Shown in pieces: positions 10,339-21,586 of a stretch of DNA of 22,961 nucleotides. The DNA comes from Parachlorella kessleri (lineage: Eukaryota > Chlorophyta > Trebouxiophyceae > Chlorellales > Chlorellaceae): contig BBXU01001520.1 of the NCBI GenBank assembly GCA_001598975.1, positions 1 to 22,961 on the forward strand. Reading direction: 5' to 3'. Each line of letters begins with the position of its first letter. Position 1 is the stretch's first letter. The position numbers were made by a program, and so were the translations under genes. The notes below the pieces were generated by a model. It was not told the DNA's origin, made no database searches, and saw nothing but the letters and a program-made list of their open reading frames with translations.

Positions 10339-11235
10339 AGCTGCAGGCAGAAACAGCCGATATCGATATTATATTCTAGGTTGAGAACTTCACTTCCCTG
10401 ACTTGAGGGGCCCTAGAAGGAGTCAAAGGCCTGTGCCAGTGGTAGTCACCAGCATGGTGCAAGTCCTATAGCTGTGACTTGATACACTATAGTATAGCTA
10501 CAAGTGCCCAGGCGGCGACCGACCTTGCGGACGTTTCGCCCTCTGTAGATCTGCTCAACAGCTGCCACAGCAGCTGCTTCTGGATACAGGCTTGCCAACA
10601 TAAACGCAGGGAAGTGCTGCTATTGGTGACATTTCTCCAGGGTGGCCCATGCGGTGCCCTGCTGTGAGGAAGCCGTTTTTTGCAAGCCCTCATGGCATGA
10701 GCAGCATGGTCTTAGGCTTGGTCCTAGCATGGTGGTAGGCACTTACCAAGTGATAGCATCTATATACCACCTGTGCATGGTCACTCTTGTGATATCTTAT
10801 CAAAGCACAGCATCGTCTCTGGACACCAAACACCAGCTGGCCTGTGACAATGGGTTGTACCGCTGGAGCAGTCTGCATATATGCTATATAGCGGGCAGGA
10901 CTTCGTAGGGGTGTATGTACAAGGACTGATGCACAGGGTGGATCCTTTGGTTAACGGCTGGCACTGTTGGCAGCTTAAACTTCCTGGCAGAATGAGAGCA
11001 TGGCTACGCATGCACTTACTCGGCAGCCTATCGTCACCACGGCATCCAACCTGTGGAGCTGCCCTGGGGCGCTCACAGCTGCACACACGCTCTTTTCAAA
11101 GGACTATCGTCAGCAAACCCATAAGAAATCAGGCGCACATACAGCACAGGGCCACAGAACAAACAGGTCCCAGCAGCCTCAAGAAGGCCACTCAGAAGCC
11201 AGTATCGGCCACTGAATGTTATCACCGCCTTGCCC
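10339..11235. other. Spacer between the two MYND paralogues, with duplication junction
   Basis: This holds the 5' flank of paralogue A (10339 to about 10800) and the 3' flank of paralogue B (about 10920-11235). The two halves resemble the flanks of the other copy. The segment at about 10800-10920 is the likely junction and includes the AT-rich run CATATATGCTATATAGC near 10876. No gene is seen. Confidence 0.65.
10508..10523 (-). promoter_or_regulatory. Conserved 16-base block upstream of MYND paralogue A
   Basis: The plus strand reads CCAGGCGGCGACCGAC, 170 bases upstream of the ATG at 10338. The identical block lies 164 bases upstream of the other paralogue's ATG, while much of the surrounding flank has diverged. 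This is a candidate promoter or 5'UTR element; no factor is identified. Confidence 0.5.
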
Positions 11236-13726
11236 TTACTTCTCCATGGGGGCAGCTGCTTTGCTTTCCCGCACCGCCATGCAGCCTGGCTTGTGCTGCC
11301 GCCAGTGCTGCCGCTGGCACTCCACACTGCAGTTGGGCAGGACCCATGCGTAACCAAACACTAGTGTACACAGTACTGGACAGTATCTCCCAGTCAACCC
11401 TGCCATTCTTGGCACTTCCAAGCAATAAACTGGGAAGTGCGCCCTGAAGGTGTTCATTGACTGATGGTGGCAGGCCTGCGCGATGCTACGTGTAACCATG
11501 AGACCTAGAGCTCACACTCAGGCAAGCCCCTAAACATGCATGGCACCTAGGTCCGTCAGTAATTACAGATATGTCTCTCATACACAGTAAGTGCTTCGTG
11601 TACATCCCAGTGGGCATGCCTGGTGCGACGCGCTACCGAAGGCATTAGGGTCTCCTAGCACCCATGTCACTTTTGGTATGCGCAGGCATGCCTTACCTGC
11701 AGTACGCAACGGCCCTGCACCCGCTGCACAGTTTAAGGCAGCTGGCTGTCCGCTGACAGCTGGCACATTGCTGCTGCGTGGCCTCGTCGACGGCTGCTTC
11801 AGCGGAGGGATTGGGTGCCTTTTTCCCAGTGAGAGGTGCGCAGGATGCCTCTGCCTGCGGTAGTCAGTCGGTAGCAAGCTTGTTGGAAGAAGTGAAGTCG
11901 TCAATGCAGTACAGAGATGGGGACAATACTAAAGGAACTCCAGTTATTGCAACTGAGGACAGGAAGGTATGGAGCCGATGGAGGAAGCGGGCCGGCACAT
12001 GTAGAGGGATGCATTGTAGCAACCACCTTGCCCCATATCTTGAGGATGCCCGATATTATATGCTGGGATCCCTGCACAGAACAAGGTGCAGGGGCTATAC
12101 CTTCTTGAGCTCTAGCTTTGTCATACGGATAAGCGTTGTGGGAAGCAGCGACTGAATGTGTTGCAGCGACTCCCGCGCAAGTCTTAGCAGGTGCTTCGCT
12201 TCACCAGTGGCCTCTGCCCTGGTCTGCTGCTGCCTGTGCACGCTGCTGAAAAGACTGGTGGAAGCTTGGAAGGTCTGAGCAGCCAGGTGGGCACCAGCAA
12301 TCGCTAGGAAGGCGGTTTCCCAGTCACTTCCACGGGCAAGAGCAGCGTCAAGGCCACGTTTGGCCCACGCAACCTTGTCTAGGTGTTCGCCGCTGTCAGC
12401 CATGAGCCTTACGTAGACAAGTGGCTCTGGAGCCAGGGCCAGCATGCGAGAGGCAACTCGCAGGCGGGCCGCCGAAGCTGCTCCAGTGTCCTGCACATTC
12501 CGAGCACCAAGCAACATCAGCAGTTGGGTTTCTGGGCGCCTCGCCTGCCGGGCATGCCTGGATATTACGAGGCTACGCAATAGCTGGCTTCTCCAGTAAG
12601 CTGACTGGTTGTTCAGATTTCCTAATTTCCTTCGTCCGCCCGAGAGAGCAATCCTTCGGATAGAGACATTCATCATAAGGGTTTAATGCCTGCCCAACAC
12701 GAGATAAGGACAAGTAATTACCATGCCACTCCCAGCCATAAGACCAGGACTCACGTTGGTGGGCAGAAGCTCATATCGCAAGGAGAGGGCAACATACTCC
12801 AGCTCCTCCACGCTCAGTAATAGTGGTGCAGCAGGCTGGCAGCTTCGCTGGAGCTGCGCTAGTTCCTGGGCGTAGCCAGCTGCAAGTCTCAGGCTGGAAA
12901 GCCGCCTGACTGCCTCGTCCATGAGGCTGTTCAGAGGTTCATTGACTGCAGCACCTTCCGACTGGCGTAGAGTGAAGCCCACGCAGAGGGCCCGCAGCAT
13001 GGTCAGCAGTGAATCATTATCCCATTGATTGATCAGCGGTTGCAGGCCCGGGCCCGGTGGCTCATCCACGCGTCCAGGCCCCGAAAAAAAATTAACCGTC
13101 TGCATGCACAGTAGCGGTTATCAGAGCCAGCCCGTACAACCGACATGCACATCTTGGCAGCCCATAGCAGGAACTGACACAGATGAATGGTGGCCTGCTC
13201 TTTCGATGGCAGCCACACCCTGTGCTGTGTACCTGATTGTGCACCCTGTAGGAGCAGTTGTTGACATCAACAATGCCAAAGCTTGATATACGATACGCCT
13301 TCAGCAGCTTCAGCAGTGCTAGGCTGACTTTGTCGGAATCTACCCTTTCCAAGGACACGGCAGCCTGCATGCCAGTTCCATGGCAACTTTATCGGGCATT
13401 AGGAGTCATGCCATATATATGGAAGACATATTTGCTTGACGCACTAGGCTAGATAGAGTAAACACAGGCATCGTTAAAAGGTGATAGTGGCAATGTTTGC
13501 CCCGCCAGCGGCACAGCAAAGCAGGCAACTATGTATGTTGTAATTTACATGAATCCACGTTGCATACCGGCGGCATTGGAGGCAGCGGCAAAGCCGCCGC
13601 CACCTCTTCCTGCAGGCGGCAGGCCTCCAGGAACCGCACTGCGTCGCTTGGTCGCTTGCTGGGAGGGAGAGCTTTGATTCTGGCAAGCCGCTCCAGGACA
13701 AACTCCTCCCCAGGGAGCCCAGCCAT
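11236..13726 (-). CDS. MYND-type zinc-finger protein, paralogue B (420 aa)
   Basis: Six exons join in phase: 13726-13568, 13364-13245, 13099-12755, 12490-12101, 11854-11697 and 11326-11236 (TAA). The protein opens MAGLPGEEFVLERLARIKAL. The MYND ligands are Cys368, Cys371, Cys381, Cys384, Cys390, Cys394, His402 and Cys406, in CASC, CSGC, YCSVEC and HWRQHKPGC. The end, PMEK, is the same as in paralogue A. All intron positions and phases match paralogue A, including the one inside the finger. Exon 3 is four codons shorter and exon 4 two codons longer. All ligands are intact and no stop or frameshift was met, so both copies look functional. Residues 1-338 belong to no family I recognise; SVEELEYVALSLRYELL and HLDKVAWAKRGLDAAL are the best-conserved stretches with the sister protein. 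Confidence 0.9.
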
Positions 13727-13889
13727 GGCTGCAGATAGAACGACCGATGTTATGTTCTAGGTTGGGCACTTACTTCTTGAGAGCTGGAGGGCCACAAGGA
13801 GAGTCAACAGCACATGCCAAATGGTAAGGTGGCATTTTTGGTGTTAGCAGGCAACCTTTTTTCAGCTTGGACTGCTATACTGTGAGTTT

Positions 13890-13905
13890 CCAGGCGGCGA
13901 CCGAC
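13890..13905 (-). promoter_or_regulatory. Conserved 16-base block upstream of MYND paralogue B
   Basis: This is an identical copy of CCAGGCGGCGACCGAC, 164 bases upstream of the ATG at 13726, matching the block at 10508-10523 in sequence, orientation and spacing. Confidence 0.5.
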
Positions 13906-14150
13906 GCTTTGTCCTCTAGTGTTCGGCTGCCAAGCAGCTGCCCACGTAGCTAGGCTTTACCAACAGAAAGCAAATGGCACCGTGACCTGAGAGCCTGCTG
14001 GAAGGTGACCTCCAATCCATGCGGTGTCCTGCTGTGACGAAAGCCCTTGCCAGCAACAGCAGCATCAGCGTTATGTGCCATGGATGACTGGCAGTGGGCA
14101 TAAATAGATAGTGTTCAATGTTTCACCACCGTATGCATGGTGATCACCCA

Positions 14151-15073
14151 GAGCATCCATGCGAGTGAAGGTGCAAGCCAGGGTATGACACAGGCATGAA
14201 CTTTACACATCATTGCGCGCCACTTCTGTACAGACTTGAACCACAACAGCAGGGTTCATGCCGTGCCACAGCAAAGCTGAGGCTTACAGTGAGCAGGACA
14301 CTATGAAACCTAGCCACGGTCAACGAAATAAAATACCACAAGAGATTCTGCCATGTGATACAGAACGGCCCAACCTCTGCCCTTGAAGCCTACCCTCACT
14401 GTGAGAACCCCACCAGCAATGGGTGCTCCAAGCAAGCGCAGAACCAACAGACACGGGAGAGAAGCACAACTGAGAGCCAAGCCCATAGCGTGCAATAAAG
14501 TCCAACAGACATGGGCACTGGCACGAACAAGGGCGCTAAGCCAGGTGAAAACCAAGGGAATGAGGGCGCTAGGCCACATGAAACCAACAGAACGGCAATC
14601 ATAACAAAACAGCAGCAGCGCATTCGCCTCATTAAACTATGGCACACAGCGAACTGGGCCTGAATACCAAGTCTCGTAAGTCATCTGGTGACGCCCCAGC
14701 GCAATAAAAACGTCCAATCCGCTTGAGAAAGTAACTGCACCTGCCACAGCTTAAATACACAAAACGAATTCCAGCAGGCTGGCACCTCGGCACGCTTGTC
14801 TGGTGTTGCTTTCAGATTGTAAGACACAAGCTGGAATTTCAGAGGATGGCTCAGCAGGAAGAAGAAAGAAGCCAAAGCAATGCTGCCGAGGGTTGGAGAG
14901 ACCACTCCCCAGTGGTTCATTTCTTGCAAGCCCGGAGCCCCAGGGAGGCTGTCAAAAAAGACGAGAAAATGGGCGTAATCCCACCCATCCACCAAAGCTG
15001 ACATCGACAGCCCCTTTGACAATACAAGCTTGCGAGTTTGTTGGGGGCGAAATTAGGCCCAGTGGCACGCCCC
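14151..15073 (-). other. Probable 3'UTR and downstream region of the kinase gene
   Basis: No gene is supported here. The stretch follows the proposed kinase stop codon (TGA at 15076-15074). On the minus strand a TGTAA sequence, the usual green-algal polyadenylation signal, occurs at about 14288-14284 and again near 14205. Open frames on the minus strand at 14310-14579 and 14681-15022 encode hydrophobic-looking peptides but have no splice or family support. Confidence 0.45.
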
Positions 15074-18000
15074 TCAGGGGCTTACCCCAACAGAACACAT
15101 GCGGCTGTACTGGAACAACCTGTTCAAGTCTTCACTCTTGAAGCTCAGCCCGTACCTGCCCCCAGAATCCTGTATTGACATACGGGTAGTCTGCAACAGG
15201 GCAGCAGCCAAGCAGAGTGTCAGGCAGGGAGCATTGGGCACCACCCTCCATACAACAAGGGAAGCCACGCCGTGCATGCAACACCAAGCGGTTGACGGCG
15301 ATGTTCAACACTCTGCCACATGCAGCGCATGAAAAACAAAGAGGCCCAAAGGGCAGCCGCGATAATATTCCACTCTACACCACTCTACACCTTGTCAATA
15401 AAAAGTAAGTCATGCAGCATTACAGCCTTAATGGCAATGCCGGGAGTTAAAGAACACCATAGAAGCAAAGAGCTACTCACTGCTCCTCCCCGAGTCCTTC
15501 TGGCTATCTGCAGCGTGCGCGACGGTCACATGGCCAGCAGCTAGGAGCGCCTACACACCACCCAGCACAAAAGCGGGCTTGTAGAGTGCTCGCTGCTATG
15601 GCCGTGACAGTAATTGCAATCACTCCACGCCTCATTGCAGACTACTTCCGCGCTGGGTTCTAAATTGGGGCACACACTTTAGGACTGCCATGTGGAGCTA
15701 GACCTTGTGCGTTCCAGCCCAGCCCGGATAAATGTGCACCCCATGCTTGCAGCCAGCTGCACAGAACCTGGGTCATCAGAGCACTGCAGATTCCGCCAAG
15801 CAACAGAAACCAAAACCGATAAGGCCAGCAAGTCTGGCACTAAGCAGGCCAGTGACACACAGCAAGCACAGCAGCAGGATGTAGGCCACAGCCCTGCTTC
15901 CTCCTAAACTTACATCGGTTGCGCTCATAGCGCGCTCCGCTGTCACTGGCATCGCTGGTCTCGCTGCTGCCTCCGTCTCATCGCCCTCCTGCCACAGACC
16001 GCCGGCCGCTGCCGCGAAGCTGCTCACCCCCGCCACCCCGCCGCCGCCGCCTGCCGCGCCCGCAAGCACCGGCGACACCATCGGCAGGGCCGCTGCCGGC
16101 GTCGAAGGCAGCCGCACCACGCGCAGCCCGCTGCCGCCGCCGCGGCCTCCGGCCGCCGCCGCTGCTGCAGCGGCGGGCGTCTCGCTGCTGCCGCTGGGGG
16201 TTGCCGGCAGCGCTCCCTCAGGCAGGCTGCCTGCGGATGTGAGGCTTGGCCGTCGCATCTCCTTTGACAGAAGCGTGGCGAGGCGTGCGGCGATGGCGCC
16301 CATGGCTGGACGGTCGCTAGGATTGCGGGCCCAACAGCTCATCATGATGTCCACATACCTGCACAAGCGGAGGCCGGGCGCTCCGCCGTCACTGCCACTG
16401 CTACAAGTAGCACTTGCAGCACTGCATCCTGGTGCACACTGCAGCGCTGGAATGATGTTCAAACGGGCGGCGGTCTGGGCAAGGTTTGCAGGGCAAGCAC
16501 TTCTTGTCAGGGCCCTACCCAAAGCCTGCGAGGGTACACAGTTGACAGCAGAAGGGCGGGGAACAAGTACACAGCACGGAGGACCCAAACAGTTGGAGCA
16601 ACGCTCCAGCTAGGCCGACACACACAACTCCCTGCTATCAGCTGCCAGCAGGCGTGGAGCGGTGCCCACACTCACTCATCATAGCCGCTGAAACGTCCAG
16701 CAGGCAGGTTGTCGGGCGGCGGTATGACAAGCCCCGCGCCCTCTTTGCTGCTGTTAACCATCATGATGACCTGCGGTTCGCCACAAGCACCTAGTAGTAA
16801 GGGCTTATAGAAATGCGCGTCACTGCCAGCTAGCCACCTTGCAACTCAAGGTAGTAGAGTTGACAGCATGATAAACAAAAGGTTGAGCAAAGGAAGGATA
16901 TGCGCCCCTGAGGTATTTAGCTATTACACCCAAGGAAATGCACGGGCTGGCGAAGACACGGTACTGGATCCTCTTCTGACACCAACAAAGCTTCAATCTC
17001 ACCTGAAAGGGGTTGAGCTTCTCAAAGGGCAGGTGCCACGTCATCAGCTCCCACCTGCACATCAAAGAGCAAGACAACTCGCAACATCACCACTAGGCAG
17101 AGTTCAGTGATGGGCCAACCTAGCCAGTCAAGGCAACAGCACAACCCAAGCCAACAGGAGCCCAGCAGGCATCCCGGCAAAGCCGGCCAACAAGCACACA
17201 CTAGCTTCACATGTCAGCACTTAACAGTAACTAGCAACCCCTCAACACAGGTCAAGTCACCATACTCCAATCTAGGTGCATTGCACTGACACAAGAGCGC
17301 AGGCCCATTCACGGCCGCCTTTGGTGGTGGCCCAGACATCTACTACATACCGCACCATACCGCATCAATGTGATACCGCAGCAGCAAATATGCCTCACAG
17401 CTGGCACCAAAGCACCCATAAGACCATGGCGCCGGAAATACGAACATGCAGCAGCACAGGGCACTCACATGACTGTGCCAAATGCCCAGACGTCGCTCTC
17501 TAGCTGGGCATGGCCGCCGACTAGCACCTCTGGAGCCAGCCACCTGCACAGAGCTCACAAATGACACTGGGATACTACTGGTACACTCAGGGTACTATGT
17601 ACCAAGAAGCCTGCGGAAGGCATCAAAAACGTACCCCGCTATATCTATCTCCCTATATATTGAAAAACCATGCAAGGCCTGCCCGCGATCAACCCAGGCC
17701 ATGAAGCACAAAGGGATCCTGCGGCACCTATCATAAGCAGCAGCGGCATTGCAGCATGGATTCTGGAACCTAAGGTGGCAAGACCAAACTCGGCCCCCAC
17801 AGCAGGCGGGCTCCAGTAGAAACATCAGCCTACCTGGGGTTGGTTATACAAATGGTGGAGTTGGCGGACGCAGCCTCCATGGCCTTGCTCAGGTTGAAAT
17901 CTGCAGGGGGTGCGAACAGGTTCCTACTCTGTGCTGTCAACTCCTGTGCTCCACATCCTGTGTTCCCACCGGTCCTTCCTCGATATATTGATACTCTGTG

Positions 18001-21000
18001 CTCGTCAGCGGCACTGACAACCACAAAACCTGAAAGTCAGTTACAGCTCTGCCGAAGGCGGGGCTCGTACCTGACACCTTCACATGCCAGTGGGCATCTA
18101 CAAGCAAGTTGGCACTCTTGAGGTCCCGGTGGATGATGTGCCGGGAGTGTAGGTACAGCATCCCCTTGGCCGCGTCATGCGCCATGCTGAGCAGGCGCGC
18201 CCAGGTAAGATGGCGCGCTGCCTGCCAAGCCACAGCAATGCACAGCATAGCACTGAGTGACAGCTGGCATGGCGGCTGGCGGAAAAGGGCCAAGACCCTG
18301 GCTGCCTCATGCCTCGGTGCTGAGCAGGCGGGCCCGGAATCGTAAGCACGAGGCTGCCTGCCACACGAAGGCAAACCACAGCATGCCGGGAGTGCCGACA
18401 ACATGGCACCGGACGCCTCACAAGGTGGCAGAACAACGTCCCGCCAGGTCCCGTACGCAGCAAGCCTGCACCACGCCTGCAGTGGTAGAGACCAGGGCTA
18501 ACCAAGCCAAACCCCGCTGCGCACCTTGGGCTCGTCCTGCGCCGCTCGCAGTATGCTGTCCACGCTCTTCCTGCTGCAATACTCCATGAGCAGGCAGGGC
18601 GGCTCCGGGCACACGCCCAGGTACAGCGTGATGTTTGGATGCCGCAGCGAGCTCATGATGCCCGCTTCCTGCACAGCACGCAGGCATTGAACTCATGCAA
18701 AGCAGGGTTGCCTCAGCCGTAGCCAAGTCGTTAACGTTACGCCAGGTATAATCCCACGCTGCATACACCAGGGTTTTAAACCAATGCTCAAACAGTGGTG
18801 CAGCACAAGCGTGCCCCCATGTGCACCGCCCCCAGATGTTAAAGGAGCCATCCAGCTATGTCTGCACCGCAATGTACTGGATAGACTCCTCTTCCCAGGC
18901 CTAGCATCAACCCCAGAGAATGCAATCGCCTGCAACCCGCCCGTTCAACTCACCTTGCTCAGCTGCCGCAGGGTGGACCTGGCCTGCATGCTGTCAGACG
19001 CGTTTGCCATCCGCTGGGGAGTCAACATCTTCACAGCAACTGCAAGAACCAGGCCAGGGAACGAAGAGTAACAGGGCTGCAATATGCTGTACCCTGGCTA
19101 TACAGTGCCGCCGAGCCAAGGACCAAGCGCTTCCAAAAGCTCGGCATGCAATCCTGGAGACTATTGCCTAAGGCACCTCCTTGAAACGACACAACAACTA
19201 TGAATGCTGCAGCCCCCAGCTCCGGGCCCCAACTGCAAGCCACGGTGCATGCAGCCATCGTACGAGGGTGCAACAAGCAGCATCAGGACGCTGTTATCAC
19301 AGGCAGCCCCCCACCTGGCGTCTGGCAGTACTTTGCCAGCCAGACTTGGCCGAAGGACCCCTCCCCGATCACCCGGCCGAGCTCTAGCTCCTGGAACCCG
19401 ACTGCACAACAGGGAGGGAAGAGACCAATGTGCTTTGCTGGTATATACTGCTGTCTCCAGCTGTGTGCCATGTCCTCGGTAGGGGAAAATCCATCGTCGC
19501 CCAGATCCACCCTGTGAAATGAGCCGCACATGATTCCACTCGCTCCACACCCTGCCACGGTGCGTGCCAGCCAGCATAACAGAGAGTGGGCCTGAGGGGA
19601 AAATTACACTAAGACCTACTGCCTAGTCGTCCCCTTCAGGTCTTGCTGCAGGCCTTTTCAAGTGTGCGTGGCCCGCCAGCCAGCGCCACACGACAAGTCG
19701 CCCAGCGTACAGCGTAGGTCTAGCATGGCGCATCAACCAGATGGGCAAGGGGGAGCTGCATGATCAATTGCCAGTGTGATTATTCAGATCCACGTCAGTC
19801 GCAGTCCTAGCACTTACAAGCCGCTGCACGCCACCGGCACTCCTGATGCACAAGTGATGCAGCAGCCACTGTTGGCAGGTAGGCATGAAGCCTGTCTCGC
19901 TGCACGCAATACCCTCGCCTCGCCTCACCTCTCACCTCGACTGCGACTCAACAAGCGACTGAGCGCCATACTGCAAGGACAGTGCCTTTCTGCAACCTCC
20001 ACCGATTCCATTGTACCCCCCCCCTCCCCCCAATAACCTTCCAACCGTGGGTGGGTCTACCTGAACCTTACTCATGTTCCCACACTCCTCACTCTCATCA
20101 CTCTCAACCTGGGTGGGTGGGTCCACACCTCGCCCCTCCCACGTTCCCACACCCCCACCCACCCACCAATGTTCCAAGCCTCCGGCAGCTTGGTAATATC
20201 GGTGGTGGCAAGCTCGCTCCCAGCCGAATGCGCATGGCCCAGCCCCAGCCCCTCGCTGCCGCTGCTATGCCGCGCGCTGCCGCCGCTGTCGCGCGCGTCC
20301 CTCGAGCTGCCGGCGTCGGTGCCGCTGCTGCCGGGGTGGCTGCCTGCATGCGCGGCACCGCCCGGCTCGCTGCCTACGCTGTCAAAGAACCCGCCGCGCG
20401 CGCCGCTTTGCGTACTTGGCTGCTTCCCTTCGCCACAGCCGTCAATATGTGCCCCGGCTGCGTTGCTGCCATCTTCCCCGCCGAGGCTGTGGCCCACACT
20501 CTGGATTGTGCTTTGGGTGGCTGAATTGAAGGCCTGCTAACACAGAAGTGATAACACTGCATCAGTTGGGGTGATGCACTCACCGGAAGCTCTGGCCAGC
20601 TGCCGTAGCCGCCTTACAGCAGCCAGTCAGCACCCAGTGATGTTGAGAATTGTTGCCAACCCATCACCCACCCACACAAGTGAAAGAGCAGCCTGTGGAA
20701 ATTTTGCACAACCCAAGCATTGAGGTGGCGAACATTCCTGCCAGGCAAGATATCAAAGTTGCTGCCCTCCCTGCCCGGCTTTCATGCCAGGCGCACAAGC
20801 CCGGCTCCCTTGTGACTACTTACCCAGCTCGCACCTAGCTTGCTAACACTGTCCTCGCCTTTGGCAAAGTAAGGTCAGGTGGGAAGAACCACCGAACCAC
20901 CACACACTTTGCCCTGCCATGCAGCCGGCCCAGGGCCCCTCGTTCCCCGACAACCCTGGCAAGTCGTCGCGGTAACCAACGTCTCGCTGCTGTCCTACAC

Positions 21001-21586
21001 CCACCTTCAGTCCCAGGCGGACAAAGCCTCCTAGCTTGCCCAGCAGGTTGCCCTTACTGGCCCTGCTTCTGCTGCCGCCGGACCCGCTGCCACCGCCCTG
21101 ACAAGGTCCGCTAGCCGCTGCGTCTGCTGCAAGGCTACTGCTGGCGCTGCCCTGGGAACTCAGGCCGTGGGCGGGCAGGCCAACGGCTGCCAGGCTATAA
21201 GGGTCCAACCGCGAGAACTCCTCGTTATCTGGCAGAGCCGAGGACCTGCACTTACGAATGGCGGTGACCAGGGCATGACACTGCGAACACCGTGGAGGTG
21301 CAGCGACGCGCGGACAGGCAGGTTCAGCAGTCCTGCTGTCCAGCATATCTCCAAGGGATAACTTACGCGGTGTCCTGCCGCTCCATGACGATACAACCCC
21401 ACTGCTGATGTGGGGTGGCCCAGAGAAGCCACCGCTAGAAAGCACGGTCGTCAAGGTTCCTTCTGAAAAATACTTCTTGGCTACCCCTTCTGTCAGCCCC
21501 CTGATGAGGGGGGCCAAACAGGATGACTGGTGCCGAGTAGGGCACGTACAGTCTGTATGGGTCTTGGGTCCAACAAGAAAGTTCCC
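15074..21586 (-). CDS. TKL-group (Raf/CTR1-like) protein kinase, N-terminus unresolved
   Basis: Exons joined by phase: about 21586-21005, 20533 (or 20536)-20167, 19551-19315, 19039-18954, 18668-18525, 18221-18071, 17900-17834, 17543-17469, 17054-17003, 16770-16676, 16358-15914 and 15190-15074 (TGA). All kinase elements are present in order: glycine loop [13 protein letters not shown] lysine, [13 protein letters not shown], gatekeeper region CLLMEYCS, catalytic loop [15 protein letters not shown] in place of [30 protein letters not shown] and [10 protein letters not shown]. These are typical of TKL Ser/Thr kinases of the MAPKKK/Raf type. The N-terminal exons are Ser/Gly/Ala-rich and probably disordered. 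The 16358-15914 exon continues past the kinase domain into an Ala/Gly-rich tail with very high GC. The kinase core is certain. The first exon has no in-frame ATG upstream of its middle, and the last exon and the 19551 acceptor rest on phase alone. Confidence 0.9.
15481..15507 (-). other. Possible 27-nt microexon of the kinase gene
   Basis: On the minus strand, CTGCAG precedes base 15507 and GTGAGTAGC follows base 15481. The enclosed 27 bases keep phase 0 on both sides and would add nine residues (IARRTRGGA) between the Ala/Gly-rich tail and the last exon. The model is also in phase without it, so it may be an optional exon or chance. Confidence 0.3.
20015..20166 (-). repeat. G-rich low-complexity tract at the start of a kinase intron
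   Basis: On the gene's strand the intron after exon 20533-20167 begins GTGGGTGGGTGGGGGTGTGG and continues with further G runs. C-rich runs on the plus strand lie at 20017-20032 and 20123-20166, with an imperfect repeat of GTTCCCACAC at about 20086 and 20144. Several runs of three or more G at short spacing could form a G-quadruplex in the pre-mRNA, directly at the donor. Confidence 0.6.

Larger units (their letters stand above)
7411..10800. repeat. Tandem duplication, copy 1 (MYND paralogue A with flanks)
   Basis: This is the direct-repeat partner of about 10920-14150. Similarity covers all six exons, parts of the introns, about 450 bases of 3' flank and about 400-460 bases upstream. Upstream matches include CCAGGCGGCGACCGAC, CCATGCGGTG.CCTGCTGTGA and a TGCATGGT block. 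The ends are approximate because they were judged by eye. Confidence 0.8.
10920..14150. repeat. Tandem duplication, copy 2 (MYND paralogue B with flanks)
   Basis: This is the direct-repeat partner of about 7411-10800, in the same orientation. Exons 1, 2 and 5 have the same length in both copies (159, 120 and 158 nt), and intron 2 is 145 nt in both. Other exons and introns differ by small amounts. The ends are approximate. Confidence 0.8.

Noticed and set aside
14310..15022. Two hydrophobic minus-strand open frames that look like membrane segments
   Set aside because: They lack a recognisable family, convincing splice sites or a shared frame, and they fall downstream of the proposed kinase stop and before or across likely polyadenylation signals. 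The hydrophobicity can come from base composition.
20843..21004. Continuation of the kinase N-terminal frame beyond 21005
   Set aside because: CTG AAG is followed by a GTGGGT donor, and the next exon at 20533/20536 continues in phase 0. The continuation is intron read-through.
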